Assembly (NCBI GenBank): GCA_910585645.1
Contig: CAJUFP010000192.1
Location: 1 to 5,187, forward strand
Direction: 5' to 3'
Length of the DNA stretch: 5,187 bases
Source of the DNA: an uncultured Hungatella sp.
GTDB lineage: Bacteria; Bacillota; Clostridia; Lachnospirales; Lachnospiraceae
Shown here in pieces: positions 1 to 5,187 of the stretch. Under the pieces are notes generated by a model. That model ran no database searches and was not told where the DNA came from. It was given only the letters and a program-made list of their open reading frames with translations. The position numbers and the translations under genes were made by a program. Positions within the stretch are counted from its first letter, which is position 1. Each line of letters begins with the position of its first letter.

Positions 1-31
1 TTCTATCGTAGAAGGTTATCCACATCAAAGG
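1..31. other. Short non-coding left edge
   Basis: No gene is visible here. It holds a perfect 5-bp inverted repeat, TTCTA and TAGAA around a 3-nt centre at 1-13, which may be the edge of a larger hairpin cut by the window. At 16-24 it holds TTATCCACA, a perfect match to the DnaA-box consensus. Neither can be interpreted without the sequence to the left. Confidence 0.3.
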
Positions 32-71
32 AAAAATCATTTAACAATTACCTATTTATTGTTTTATGATT
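32..71 (-). terminator. Rho-independent terminator after scfB
   Basis: On the minus strand, 7 nt after the scfB stop codon, AATCAT (71-66) pairs with ATGATT (40-35), and AACAAT (63-58) pairs with ATTGTT (48-43). A symmetric 2x2 internal loop separates the two helices and a 9-nt loop caps them. The 3' arm runs into five T residues (36-32). The stem is AT-rich and so weaker than average, but the symmetry, the T run and the position after the operon's last gene support a terminator. There is no T run on the plus-strand side, so it should act on minus-strand transcripts. Confidence 0.6.
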
Positions 72-78
72 CGGCTGC

Positions 79-1467
79 TTAAGCCAGAGCTGCCTTTATC
101 ATGATAGAACACTCAACCCGCTTTTTCTCCATCTCGCACCCAATGTCATAGGCATCGGTGATAGAACCGTGGAAATTGTAGGAGTTGGCCGCGCAGCCGC
201 CGCTGCAGTAAAATCTCGCGAAGCAGTCCCTGCATTTCTCTTTGGCATAGACATTGCACAGCTTAAACTCATCCCTGACTCTGGTGTTTGTGATCCCCTC
301 GTCCACATTGCCCAGAAGAAACTCCTCCTGCCCCACAAACTGATGGCAGGGGTACAAGTCGCCCCACGGAGTAACCGCCAGATACTCTGTCCCGGAACCG
401 CAGCCGGACAGCCGCTTGGCAACGCAGGGACCCTGATTTAGATCGATCATAAAGTGGAAGAAATTAAAACCTCTCCCTTCCTTCTGACGCTTCACATACT
501 CCACAGCCAGTTTGTCATATTCCTCCAGAATCTGAGGAAGATCCTCCTCCCTGATGGCGTACGGCTCATCCGGTGAGGCCACCACAGGCTCTATGGACAT
601 CTGCTTAAAGCCCAGATCCGCAAAGTGCAGCACATCCCGGGAAAAGTCCAGATTGTTCCTGGTAAAAGTGCCCCTCACATAATAGTTGGTCTGATTCCTG
701 CTGTCGGCAAACTTCTGAAACTTGGGAACGATCAGGTCATAGCTTCCGGCCCCTTTTCTGAAAGGCCGCATCCTGTCATTGACTTCCTTCCGCCCGTCCA
801 GGCTCAAGACTACATTGCCCATCTCCCGGTTGCAGAACTCCATAACCTCATCATTCAAAAGAACGCCGTTGGTGGTCAGGGTAAAGCGAAAATGTTTATC
901 ATGGAGCTTTTCCTGGGCGCGGCCGTACTCCACCAACTGTTTCACCACTTCCCAGTTCATCAGAGGCTCCCCGCCGAAAAAGTCCACCTCCAGATTTCTT
1001 CTCCCTCCTGAATTAGCTATGAGGAAATCCAGGGCCTTTTTCCCCACCTCAAAGCTCATGAGAGCCCGGCGTCCGTGGTACTCCCCCTCTTCCGCAAAAC
1101 AATACCGGCAGGCCAGGTTGCAGTCATGGGCAATGTGCAGGCACAAAGCCTTTACCACGGTTTTCCTGTTTTTGAAATCAATGACGTAATCCTTATACAC
1201 GTCCTTGGTAAACAGTTCCTCTTTATCGATTAGCTCCTGTATGTCTGACAGCGCATCCTCAATATCCTGGGATTTGTAGGTATCAAAAAGCCTGGTCCTC
1301 ACTTCCTCCTTTAACTGCTCCGGAATAGGCCCCGGCCTTTCCATATCCGGCATCTGCTCCGCCAGGCAGGCCACAGCGTCATATACCACATCCTCCGCCA
1401 CATGGACCGCGCCGCTGTTAATGTCCATAATGATATCATACCCATTATTTTTATACTGATGAATCAC
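79..1467 (-). CDS. scfB: Radical SAM/SPASM SCIFF peptide maturase (ranthipeptide thioether synthase)
   Basis: A 462-residue radical SAM enzyme expected to modify the ScfA peptide encoded upstream by linking cysteine sulfur to a carbon of an acceptor threonine (ranthipeptide thioether). Residues about 1-95 fit a PqqD-like RiPP recognition domain that binds the leader. The radical SAM core follows: the CxxxCxxC cluster motif is C116, C120, C123 in DCNLACRYCF, and the SAM-binding GGEP is at 165-168. The C-terminal SPASM region (about 345-455) carries ten cysteines (348, 356, 374, 404, 412, 415, 421, 425, 444, 453), enough for two auxiliary [4Fe-4S] clusters, as known for the homologue CteB. Length is normal for the family. 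The start is GTG: AAGGAG at 1480-1475 lies 7 nt upstream. An ATG at 1483 is in another frame and ends after ten codons. The gene is second after scfA, 172 nt downstream of its stop, and is followed by a terminator. No truncation is seen; all cluster cysteines are present. Family assignment is very secure. The exact cross-link is inferred from homologues. Confidence 0.96.
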   Translation of the reverse strand: MIHQYKNNGYDIIMDINSGAVHVAEDVVYDAVACLAEQMPDMERPGPIPEQLKEEVRTRLFDTYKSQDIEDALSDIQELIDKEELFTKDVYKDYVIDFKNRKTVVKALCLHIAHDCNLACRYCFAEEGEYHGRRALMSFEVGKKALDFLIANSGGRRNLEVDFFGGEPLMNWEVVKQLVEYGRAQEKLHDKHFRFTLTTNGVLLNDEVMEFCNREMGNVVLSLDGRKEVNDRMRPFRKGAGSYDLIVPKFQKFADSRNQTNYYVRGTFTRNNLDFSRDVLHFADLGFKQMSIEPVVASPDEPYAIREEDLPQILEEYDKLAVEYVKRQKEGRGFNFFHFMIDLNQGPCVAKRLSGCGSGTEYLAVTPWGDLYPCHQFVGQEEFLLGNVDEGITNTRVRDEFKLCNVYAKEKCRDCFARFYCSGGCAANSYNFHGSITDAYDIGCEMEKKRVECSIMIKAALA

Positions 1468-1508
1468 TGTTATTCTCCTTCATGATCAAATTCCGTCCAA
1501 TACAGAAA

Positions 1509-1610
1509 GTACCCCTACAATCCCTGGGACCGTAGGGGCATACCCAAAGGGCATACCTTAAACCATATCCTTTGTGGGGATAGGGCGGACGCTGTCCCAT
1601 AAGGTATGCC
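1509..1610 (-). promoter_or_regulatory. Structured scfA-scfB spacer (nested inverted repeats, possible attenuator)
   Basis: This fills most of the 172-nt gap between precursor and maturase genes. Outer helix: an 11-bp perfect inverted repeat, TAAGGTATGCC at 1600-1610 with GGCATACCTTA at 1550-1560. Inside it are two small hairpins, GGAC/GTCC (1587-1597, 3-nt loop) and TATCC/GGATA (1566-1582, 7-nt loop), giving a three-way-junction shape. Just downstream in the transcript is a 7-bp GC-rich hairpin, GTAGGGG (1532-1538) with CCCCTAC (1512-1518), extendable by 3 bp (1541-1543 with 1509-1511) past a 2-nt bulge. The nonamer GGGCATACC occurs twice (1536-1544 and 1549-1557), so the 1603-1610 arm can pair with either copy. 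No good T run follows, so partial attenuation or RNA processing/stabilisation fits better than full termination. The pairing is seen directly; the function is inference. It could instead be a dispersed intergenic repeat. Confidence 0.5.
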
Positions 1611-1639
1611 TGAATGTCTGCTTCCTGGGAGTAAAGATC

Positions 1640-1786
1640 TTACCGGTTGCTGTTCTCGCAGCTCTGATTTCCCACTGTACAGGAAGTCTTGCACGCGGAC
1701 TGGCAGGAAGTCTGGCACTCGCCGCAGCCGCCGTTCTTCATGGTGCTCTTCAGCGTATTATTGCTTAAAGTCTTTACTTTTTTCAT
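1640..1786 (-). CDS. scfA: Six-cysteine ranthipeptide precursor SCIFF
   Basis: A 48-residue precursor peptide. An N-terminal leader rich in Lys, Thr and Asn (residues 1-18, starting MKKVKTLSNN) is followed by a cysteine-rich core. The six cysteines are C21, C24, C28, C32, C36 and C43. The stretch CQTSCQSACKTSC followed by TVGNQ is the near-invariant SCIFF signature ('six cysteines in forty-five residues'). In the homologous CteA/CteB system a thioether joins a Cys and a Thr five residues apart; C32 and T37 have that spacing here. The start ATG has GGAGG at 1801-1797, 10 nt upstream, and there is a dedicated promoter. The maturase gene follows on the same strand. SCIFF peptides have been linked to quorum-sensing-like roles in clostridia, but the biological role here is unknown. 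No protease or exporter gene is in the window. The peptide was translated by hand from the minus strand; start, stop and frame agree. Confidence 0.96.
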   Translation of the reverse strand: MKKVKTLSNNTLKSTMKNGGCGECQTSCQSACKTSCTVGNQSCENSNR

Positions 1787-1844
1787 GGTTTGCTTTCCTC
1801 CATCTCTAAAATGCGTCCTTTATTTCCTCTAGGCGCTTTTATAA

Positions 1845-1873
1845 ACTATAGCACAACTCCCGCGATCCTGCAA
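1845..1873 (-). promoter_or_regulatory. scfA promoter (sigma-A type, extended -10)
   Basis: On the minus strand a -10 box TATAGT (1850-1845) is preceded by TGC (1853-1851), giving an extended TGn -10. A weak -35 TTGCAG (1873-1868) lies exactly 17 bp upstream. Predicted transcription start is near 1838, leaving a 5' UTR of about 52 nt ending in the GGAGG ribosome site. The -35 begins only 5 bp after the stop codon of the upstream diguanylate cyclase gene, and no terminator is seen between them, so read-through from that gene could add to scfA expression. Confidence 0.6.
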
Positions 1874-1878
1874 GAACT

Positions 1879-3261
1879 TCAATCATTCTCATTACAAATA
1901 CCGTCGTCATAAAAGCAGTATCCGCACCGTCCATGGGCTTTTACCCGGTACAGGGCGTCATCTGCCATACCGTAAAGCTCCTGGCTAAACCCGTGGGGAG
2001 AAAGCGCCACGCCAATGCTCAGAGATATCCTTGGCAGCCCGTCTTCCGGCAAAGCCAGCTTTTCGTTCATAGAATCCGCCTTCATCCTGATCACAGGCTT
2101 TATCTTCTCCATGTCGCCCACCAAGATCACCACAAACTCATCCCCGCCGATCCTGGCCACGCAGTCCTGTGAGCGGAACGTATTTTTGATCACGTCAGCC
2201 ACCTTCTTAAGGACTTTATCCCCCGCCTCATGGCCATATGTATCATTAACCTCTTTAAATCTGTCCACATCAATGATCATCAAAGCCAAAGGTTCTGACG
2301 CTTCTTCTAATTTTGTCCTCATATTTTCAAAAGCCCCCCGGTTAAGCACCCCAGTAAGAGGATCCATCTCCGCCTTACGCCGCAGCCGCCTGGCATTGGC
2401 CATGTTGGACTCAAACATCTCATTGTAGGTCGCTGCCAGATATCGAAACTCCCGGGCTCCCCCAATCTCCAGTCTTTTCTCCTCTTTTATGCATGTTACA
2501 AAACCCAGCAGAGGCTTTACAATCAACGTAATTATCAAGATAAATGTAATGGCGCTTATAACAAAAAAGATACTAAAGCACAATCTCTGCCTCTGGATAA
2601 TGGTTTTTAACGCCTTAGCGCTCTCTGTCTGCCTTCCTCTGGTCCAGGTCACGATCGCGTTGAGGAAATTATTGGTATGGCAATCAATCATATCTTTCGT
2701 ATCCCGGTAGTCAGAAGAAAACACAAGGTTCTGCGCCTTCTCGACCCTCCCCCCAAGGTCAAGCTTTTCATCTTCTTCCAGAAATACCACATCCAAAATC
2801 TCCTGGGGAAGAGGCATATACGTCTCGTCCTGACAGCGGGCAACAAGGCTCATCGCGTATACTTCCGTCTCTGTCAGACAGTTAGAATCGTCCAGGGCTT
2901 TCTGAAGAAAATCATAGGCCGCGTTGCTGTTCTCGTATCTCTGCAGGCCTTCCAGCGCGCGCTCCCTTCGCTTTGTCACATTCTTCTCTGTAAAATACGC
3001 CTCCATATACTTTGGCTCCTGTGTCACCACATAGAGCCTGGCCTGTTCTGTCAGATAATCGGATCCTTCTCTTAACAGCACTCCGTCTTTCTCACTGCTG
3101 ATATAATCTTCCGTGGCCGCAATCAGCCGCTCATATCTGACGGAAACCTGAAATGTGGCGTAGATCAATATCACATACAACACGGCCGCTGACGCGATCA
3201 TAATATAGTTCAGCGTGCGGATCCTGATTCCTTTCGCTTGCTCCTGCTCCTGCTTCTCCAT
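1879..3261 (-). CDS. Membrane-bound GGDEF diguanylate cyclase
   Basis: A 460-residue signalling enzyme predicted to make cyclic di-GMP from two GTP at the inner face of the membrane. A short charged N-terminus is followed by TM1 (about 18-38), an extracytoplasmic sensor region (about 40-227) that is helical and charged, resembling four-helix-bundle sensor domains, then TM2 (about 229-248). A linker (249-297) leads to the GGDEF domain (about 298-455). That domain looks active: DPLTGVLNR at 300-308, metal-site D331 in IDVDRFK, and an intact GGDEF at 372-376. RSQD (363-366) ends five residues before GGDEF, which is the position of the RxxD inhibitory c-di-GMP site, so product inhibition is expected. 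The usual GRN near the domain end is GRC here (C446). There is no EAL domain. Start ATG has GGGAG (3275-3271) 9 nt upstream. It is divergent from the small membrane protein gene and directly upstream of scfA without a visible terminator. The ligand is unknown. Confidence 0.93.
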   Translation of the reverse strand: MEKQEQEQAKGIRIRTLNYIMIASAAVLYVILIYATFQVSVRYERLIAATEDYISSEKDGVLLREGSDYLTEQARLYVVTQEPKYMEAYFTEKNVTKRRERALEGLQRYENSNAAYDFLQKALDDSNCLTETEVYAMSLVARCQDETYMPLPQEILDVVFLEEDEKLDLGGRVEKAQNLVFSSDYRDTKDMIDCHTNNFLNAIVTWTRGRQTESAKALKTIIQRQRLCFSIFFVISAITFILIITLIVKPLLGFVTCIKEEKRLEIGGAREFRYLAATYNEMFESNMANARRLRRKAEMDPLTGVLNRGAFENMRTKLEEASEPLALMIIDVDRFKEVNDTYGHEAGDKVLKKVADVIKNTFRSQDCVARIGGDEFVVILVGDMEKIKPVIRMKADSMNEKLALPEDGLPRISLSIGVALSPHGFSQELYGMADDALYRVKAHGRCGYCFYDDGICNEND

Positions 3262-3346
3262 CTCTTACTTCTCCCGTTGGAACTCTTGTACATATTTAAG
3301 TCAGTTCCCGAATATAGTGTAACCAAGAAAAAATTAAGGAGTTCCC
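3262..3346. promoter_or_regulatory. Divergent intergenic region with repeated half-site
   Basis: This 85-bp region holds the start signals of two divergent genes. It contains GGAACTC at 3279-3285, AGTTCCC at 3303-3309 and GAGTTCCC at 3339-3346: one heptamer-like site in inverted, then direct orientation. The last copy overlaps the ribosome site of the plus-strand gene. I could not find a convincing pair of -35/-10 boxes on either strand; TATAGT at 3313-3318 (plus) and TATATT at 3316-3311 (minus) are isolated -10-like matches. The repeats are visible; an operator role is only a guess. Confidence 0.3.
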
Positions 3347-3709
3347 ATGGAGACATCATCCACTCCCAGGGTATTGCTTCGCTCCCTGTTATTTTCCTAT
3401 TTGTTGTCCGGTATTTTGCTGGTCATTACTTCTTTTGTCCTTTACAAATTCCGGCTAAAGGAATCGCAGGTAAAAATGGCAGTCAATGCCATCTACCTTC
3501 TCTCCTGCGCTCTCGCCGGATTTCTCATGGGCAAAGGTCTCAGAAAGCAGAGATTTTTCTGCGGCCTCTCTGCAGGCCTCTCCTACTTTCTGGTACTGCT
3601 GGCCGTATCCTTTGTCATCAACAAGGGGCTTACAGCCGACACCACTCAGCTCCTCACCACCCTGGCGTTCTGCACAGGGAGCGGGATCATCGGAGGCGTA
3701 TCCAGTTAA
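3347..3709 (+). CDS. TIGR04086-type small four-helix membrane protein
   Basis: A 120-residue, almost wholly hydrophobic integral membrane protein with four predicted helices: about 10-33, 45-65, 70-92 and 102-119. The short links are basic (for example GKGLRKQR at 62-69), and helices 2 to 4 are rich in Gly, Ala and Ser (AGFLMGKG, GTGSGIIGG-like C-terminal glycine run). Length, four-helix layout and sequence style match the TIGR04086 family (related to the YrzE group), whose function is unknown. From memory, genes of this family are often near yajC, SCIFF and secDF in clostridia, which fits the scfAB genes 1.6 kb away. Here it lies on the opposite strand with a cyclase gene between. Start ATG has AAGGAG (3336-3341) with a 5-nt spacer. 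It is the only plus-strand gene and converges on the transporter gene, 33 nt away. The family call is made by resemblance, not by search. Confidence 0.85.
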   Translation: METSSTPRVLLRSLLFSYLLSGILLVITSFVLYKFRLKESQVKMAVNAIYLLSCALAGFLMGKGLRKQRFFCGLSAGLSYFLVLLAVSFVINKGLTADTTQLLTTLAFCTGSGIIGGVSS

Positions 3710-3716
3710 GGTCATG

Positions 3717-3754
3717 GCCGCGGTTTAGTCAGAATGAAAACTCTAGACCGCGGC
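3717..3754 (+). terminator. Hairpin between convergent genes, likely terminator
   Basis: A 12-bp stem: GCCGCGGTTTAG (3717-3728) with CTAGACCGCGGC (3743-3754) around a 14-nt loop. In plus-strand RNA all 12 pairs form, one being G-U (3725 with 3746). In minus-strand RNA that pair becomes a C-A mismatch, so the hairpin is slightly better on the plus strand, where it begins 7 nt after the small membrane protein stop. Its right arm is the last four codons of the convergent transporter gene. Neither side has a T run, so it may act as an RNA end stabiliser or barrier and not a classical intrinsic terminator. Confidence 0.5.
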
Positions 3755-5032
3755 GGCAGGTTCCTTGTCCTCCTCCGATTCACGGGCAGGCAAAATCATG
3801 CGTATCTTATCAATCCGATTCTTATCTACAGTCTCCACCACAAAGCGGATCCCCTTGTCGCACACTTCCTCGCCCTCGTCGGGAAGATGATCCAAAAGGC
3901 CGATGATAAGGCCTCCCAGAGAATCATAATCCTCTGACTCCAGCTCCAGTCCCAGGCGGTCATTGATATCATTCAGCTTCATGCCTCCCGCCACACAGTA
4001 GATCCCCGGCTCTGTCTCAACCAGGCTCTCCTCCTCATCCTCGTCAAATTCATCCCGAAGTTCTCCCACGATCTCCTCCAGCATGTCTTCCAGCGTAATA
4101 AGCCCTGCCGTGGCGCCGTATTCATCCAGGACGATAACAATATTTTTAAACGTCCCCCGCATCTCCACCATAAGCTCCGCAGTCTTCTTGTACTCATAGG
4201 TAAACAGGGGTTTTCGCATATGTTCGCGGATATGAAACTCTTTGTGGTCATCAATCAAAAGAAGATCTTTTACATTGATAACGCCAATCACATTATCCGT
4301 ATTATTCTCATAAACCGGGATACGGGTGTATTTTTCTTTTCTGAAAATGTCAAGCAGTTCCTCGTAAGTGGCTTCCACGTCAACAAAGGTCATGTCGATC
4401 CTGGGTACCATAATATCCTTTGCCAGGGAATCTCCAAAATCAAACACATTGTTGATCATCTTTTTCTCTTCGGTCTCAATCACGCCCTCCTCATGGCTTA
4501 CCTCCACAATGGTGCGCAGCTCATCCTCTGTGATCATCTCCTGTCTTTTGTTGGGGTCCACCTTCATGAGCATCAGCACGCCCAGGGAAAGCTTGTTGAC
4601 CACCGCGATGACCGGAGTAAGGATCCACATCAGTCCATATATGATCCCGGCGCTCCTCAATGCCATAGTCTCTGCCGAGATGGTGGACAATGTCTTGGGG
4701 GTAATCTCCCCAAACACCAGGATCAGCAGAGTCAGAACGCCGGTAGCTATCCCGATCGCTTTATTGCCAAGAACCTTTATGGTCAGGGTAGTGAGCAGGG
4801 ATGATGCCGACAGGTTGACAATATTATTGCCGATCAGGATCGCGCTGAGCATCTTGCTCTGCTGTTCGATCACCTTTGACAAAACCACCGCCCGCTCCAC
4901 TCCGGATTCCGCCAGAGTCCGTACCCTTATTTTATTTACCGTGGTAAGAGCTGTTTCCGATGATGAAAAAAACGCGGATAATGCCAATAACATAACTAAC
5001 ACAAGCAACTGTATGACGTCACTCGAATCCAA
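3743..5032 (-). CDS. CNNM/CorB/HlyC-family transporter (DUF21, CBS pair, CorC_HlyC)
   Basis: A 429-residue membrane protein of the 'hemolysin C'/CorC-CorB family, whose studied bacterial members (CorB, MpfA) move magnesium out of the cell. Positions count from the proposed start. The DUF21 membrane domain spans about 3-180, with the family motifs SSSETALTTVNK (23-34) and GEITPKT (108-114). Two CBS domains (about 202-322) should bind adenine nucleotide; they contain MVPR (208-211) and end with LDEYGATAGLITLEDMLEEI (302-321). The CorC_HlyC domain (about 340-417) and an acidic tail follow. Start choice: a GTG at 5041 extends the frame by three codons, but AAGGA abuts that GTG with no spacing. 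AAGGAG (5046-5041) instead sits 8 nt before the in-frame TTG at 5032, so TTG is the better start. Its own near-consensus promoter lies upstream. The end overlaps a hairpin shared with the convergent gene. 'Hemolysin' is a historical label; magnesium transport is inferred from homologues. Confidence 0.93.
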   Translation of the reverse strand: MDSSDVIQLLVLVMLLALSAFFSSSETALTTVNKIRVRTLAESGVERAVVLSKVIEQQSKMLSAILIGNNIVNLSASSLLTTLTIKVLGNKAIGIATGVLTLLILVFGEITPKTLSTISAETMALRSAGIIYGLMWILTPVIAVVNKLSLGVLMLMKVDPNKRQEMITEDELRTIVEVSHEEGVIETEEKKMINNVFDFGDSLAKDIMVPRIDMTFVDVEATYEELLDIFRKEKYTRIPVYENNTDNVIGVINVKDLLLIDDHKEFHIREHMRKPLFTYEYKKTAELMVEMRGTFKNIVIVLDEYGATAGLITLEDMLEEIVGELRDEFDEDEEESLVETEPGIYCVAGGMKLNDINDRLGLELESEDYDSLGGLIIGLLDHLPDEGEEVCDKGIRFVVETVDKNRIDKIRMILPARESEEDKEPAAAV

Positions 5033-5068
5033 AAAGATCACTCCTTATATATTTATTTTTTAGGTCAT

Positions 5069-5097
5069 ATTGTACCTGATAACGGCTGGTTTGTCAA
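5069..5097 (-). promoter_or_regulatory. Strong sigma-A promoter of the CNNM transporter gene
   Basis: On the minus strand a perfect -35 TTGACA (5097-5092), a 17-bp spacer and a -10 TACAAT (5074-5069) with one deviation from consensus. The predicted start is near 5062, giving a leader of about 30 nt that ends in AAGGAG. This leaves no room for a long Mg-sensing leader RNA. A 6-bp inverted repeat, TAACGG (5080-5085) and CCGTTA (5107-5112), is centred on the -35 and might be an operator. Confidence 0.85.
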
Positions 5098-5136
5098 TTA
5101 TCCGGACCGTTACCGCTCTTTTATGACTGCCATTAG

Positions 5137-5187
5137 GTCGAGTAGACATACCCCTTACGGGGTATGCCCCTCACAGAACCGGACGTG
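5137..5187 (-). mobile_element. Group II intron, 3' end (part of domain V and complete domain VI)
   Basis: The minus strand enters the window inside a group II intron. CACGTCCGGTTC (5187-5176) is the 3' strand of catalytic domain V. TGT (5175-5173) is the linker. Domain VI (5172-5140) has an 8-bp stem, CATACCCC with GGGGTATG, closed by a GTAA (GNRA) tetraloop. Its lower stem, GAGGGG with TCT then CTC, leaves one unpaired A at 5143. That A is the seventh nucleotide from the proposed 3' end at 5137, the usual place of the branch-point adenosine, and the intron ends in AC as expected for the AY rule. Domains I-IV and any reverse transcriptase gene lie beyond the right edge. The 3' boundary is inferred from structure and could be off by a base or two. 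Intron class cannot be decided. Confidence 0.85.

Noticed and set aside
1451..1483. ATG at 1483 as a leader peptide or alternative scfB start
   Set aside because: It gives only ten codons in a different frame, and its second and third codons are the scfB Shine-Dalgarno itself. I see no own ribosome site.
1535..1545. The 11-mer GGGGCATACCC shared by the scfA-scfB spacer and the intron domain VI
   Set aside because: It looks like a possible intron remnant, but no domain V sequence accompanies the spacer copy, and several 11-mer matches are expected by chance in a window of this size.
1515..1718. Minus-strand open frame of 67 codons overlapping scfA
   Set aside because: It is out of frame with the unmistakable SCIFF peptide and runs through the inverted-repeat spacer; no ribosome site.
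3238..3906. Plus-strand open frame of 222 codons covering the small membrane protein
   Set aside because: It overlaps the well-supported 120-residue membrane protein in another frame, starts with a Leu-repeat shadow of the cyclase N-terminus (Gln/Glu codons) and has no ribosome site.
4368..5063. Long plus-strand open frame (231 codons) opposite the transporter gene
   Set aside because: It is antisense to a gene with clear conserved domains, has no recognisable motif, and reads as the low-complexity Ser/Ile/Arg-rich shadow expected of an antisense frame.
1..5187. CRISPR array, tRNA, rRNA or insertion sequence
   Set aside because: No regularly spaced direct repeats, tRNA-like arms with a TTCGA-type loop, rRNA signatures or transposase frames were seen on either strand.

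Overview
The window carries four complete protein genes, one very short peptide gene and the 3' end of a group II intron. It most likely comes from a Clostridia genome, plausibly Lachnospiraceae. The evidence is the SCIFF ranthipeptide precursor with its radical SAM maturase (a nearly clostridia-wide pair), a TIGR04086-type small membrane protein, strong purine-rich Shine-Dalgarno sites, GTG and TTG starts, and intermediate GC content. Species cannot be fixed from the sequence alone.

Left part, minus strand (about 1-1880): a ranthipeptide locus. A promoter at 1845-1873 drives the 48-residue, six-cysteine precursor (scfA, 1640-1786). This gene is too short to be noticed in a casual ORF scan. 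A 172-nt spacer follows that is full of nested inverted repeats (1509-1610). Next comes the radical SAM/SPASM maturase (scfB, 79-1467), then an AT-rich Rho-independent terminator (32-71). ScfB is expected to install Cys-to-Thr thioether cross-links in ScfA. The structured spacer is well placed to set the precursor:enzyme ratio.

Middle (1879-3709): a membrane-anchored diguanylate cyclase (minus strand) lies directly upstream of the scfA promoter, with no terminator visible between them. It is transcribed divergently from a 120-residue four-helix membrane protein of the TIGR04086 type (plus strand). That family is usually found near SCIFF genes, so the cyclase may sit inside what is elsewhere a tighter SCIFF neighbourhood (inference). 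The 85-bp divergent region holds three copies of a GGAACT/AGTTCC half-site.

Right part (3710-5187): a hairpin separates the small membrane protein gene from a convergent CNNM/CorB/HlyC-type magnesium transporter gene (DUF21, two CBS domains, CorC_HlyC domain). Its start is best placed at a TTG, and its promoter (TTGACA, 17 bp, TACAAT) is nearly consensus. Immediately upstream the window ends inside a minus-strand group II intron: the 3' half of domain V, a complete domain VI with the bulged branch-point A, and the 3' splice junction at about 5137 are all readable.

The most interesting unexplained sequence is the structured scfA-scfB spacer. The other points of interest are the cyclase next to a ranthipeptide operon, and the intron junction close to the transporter promoter.
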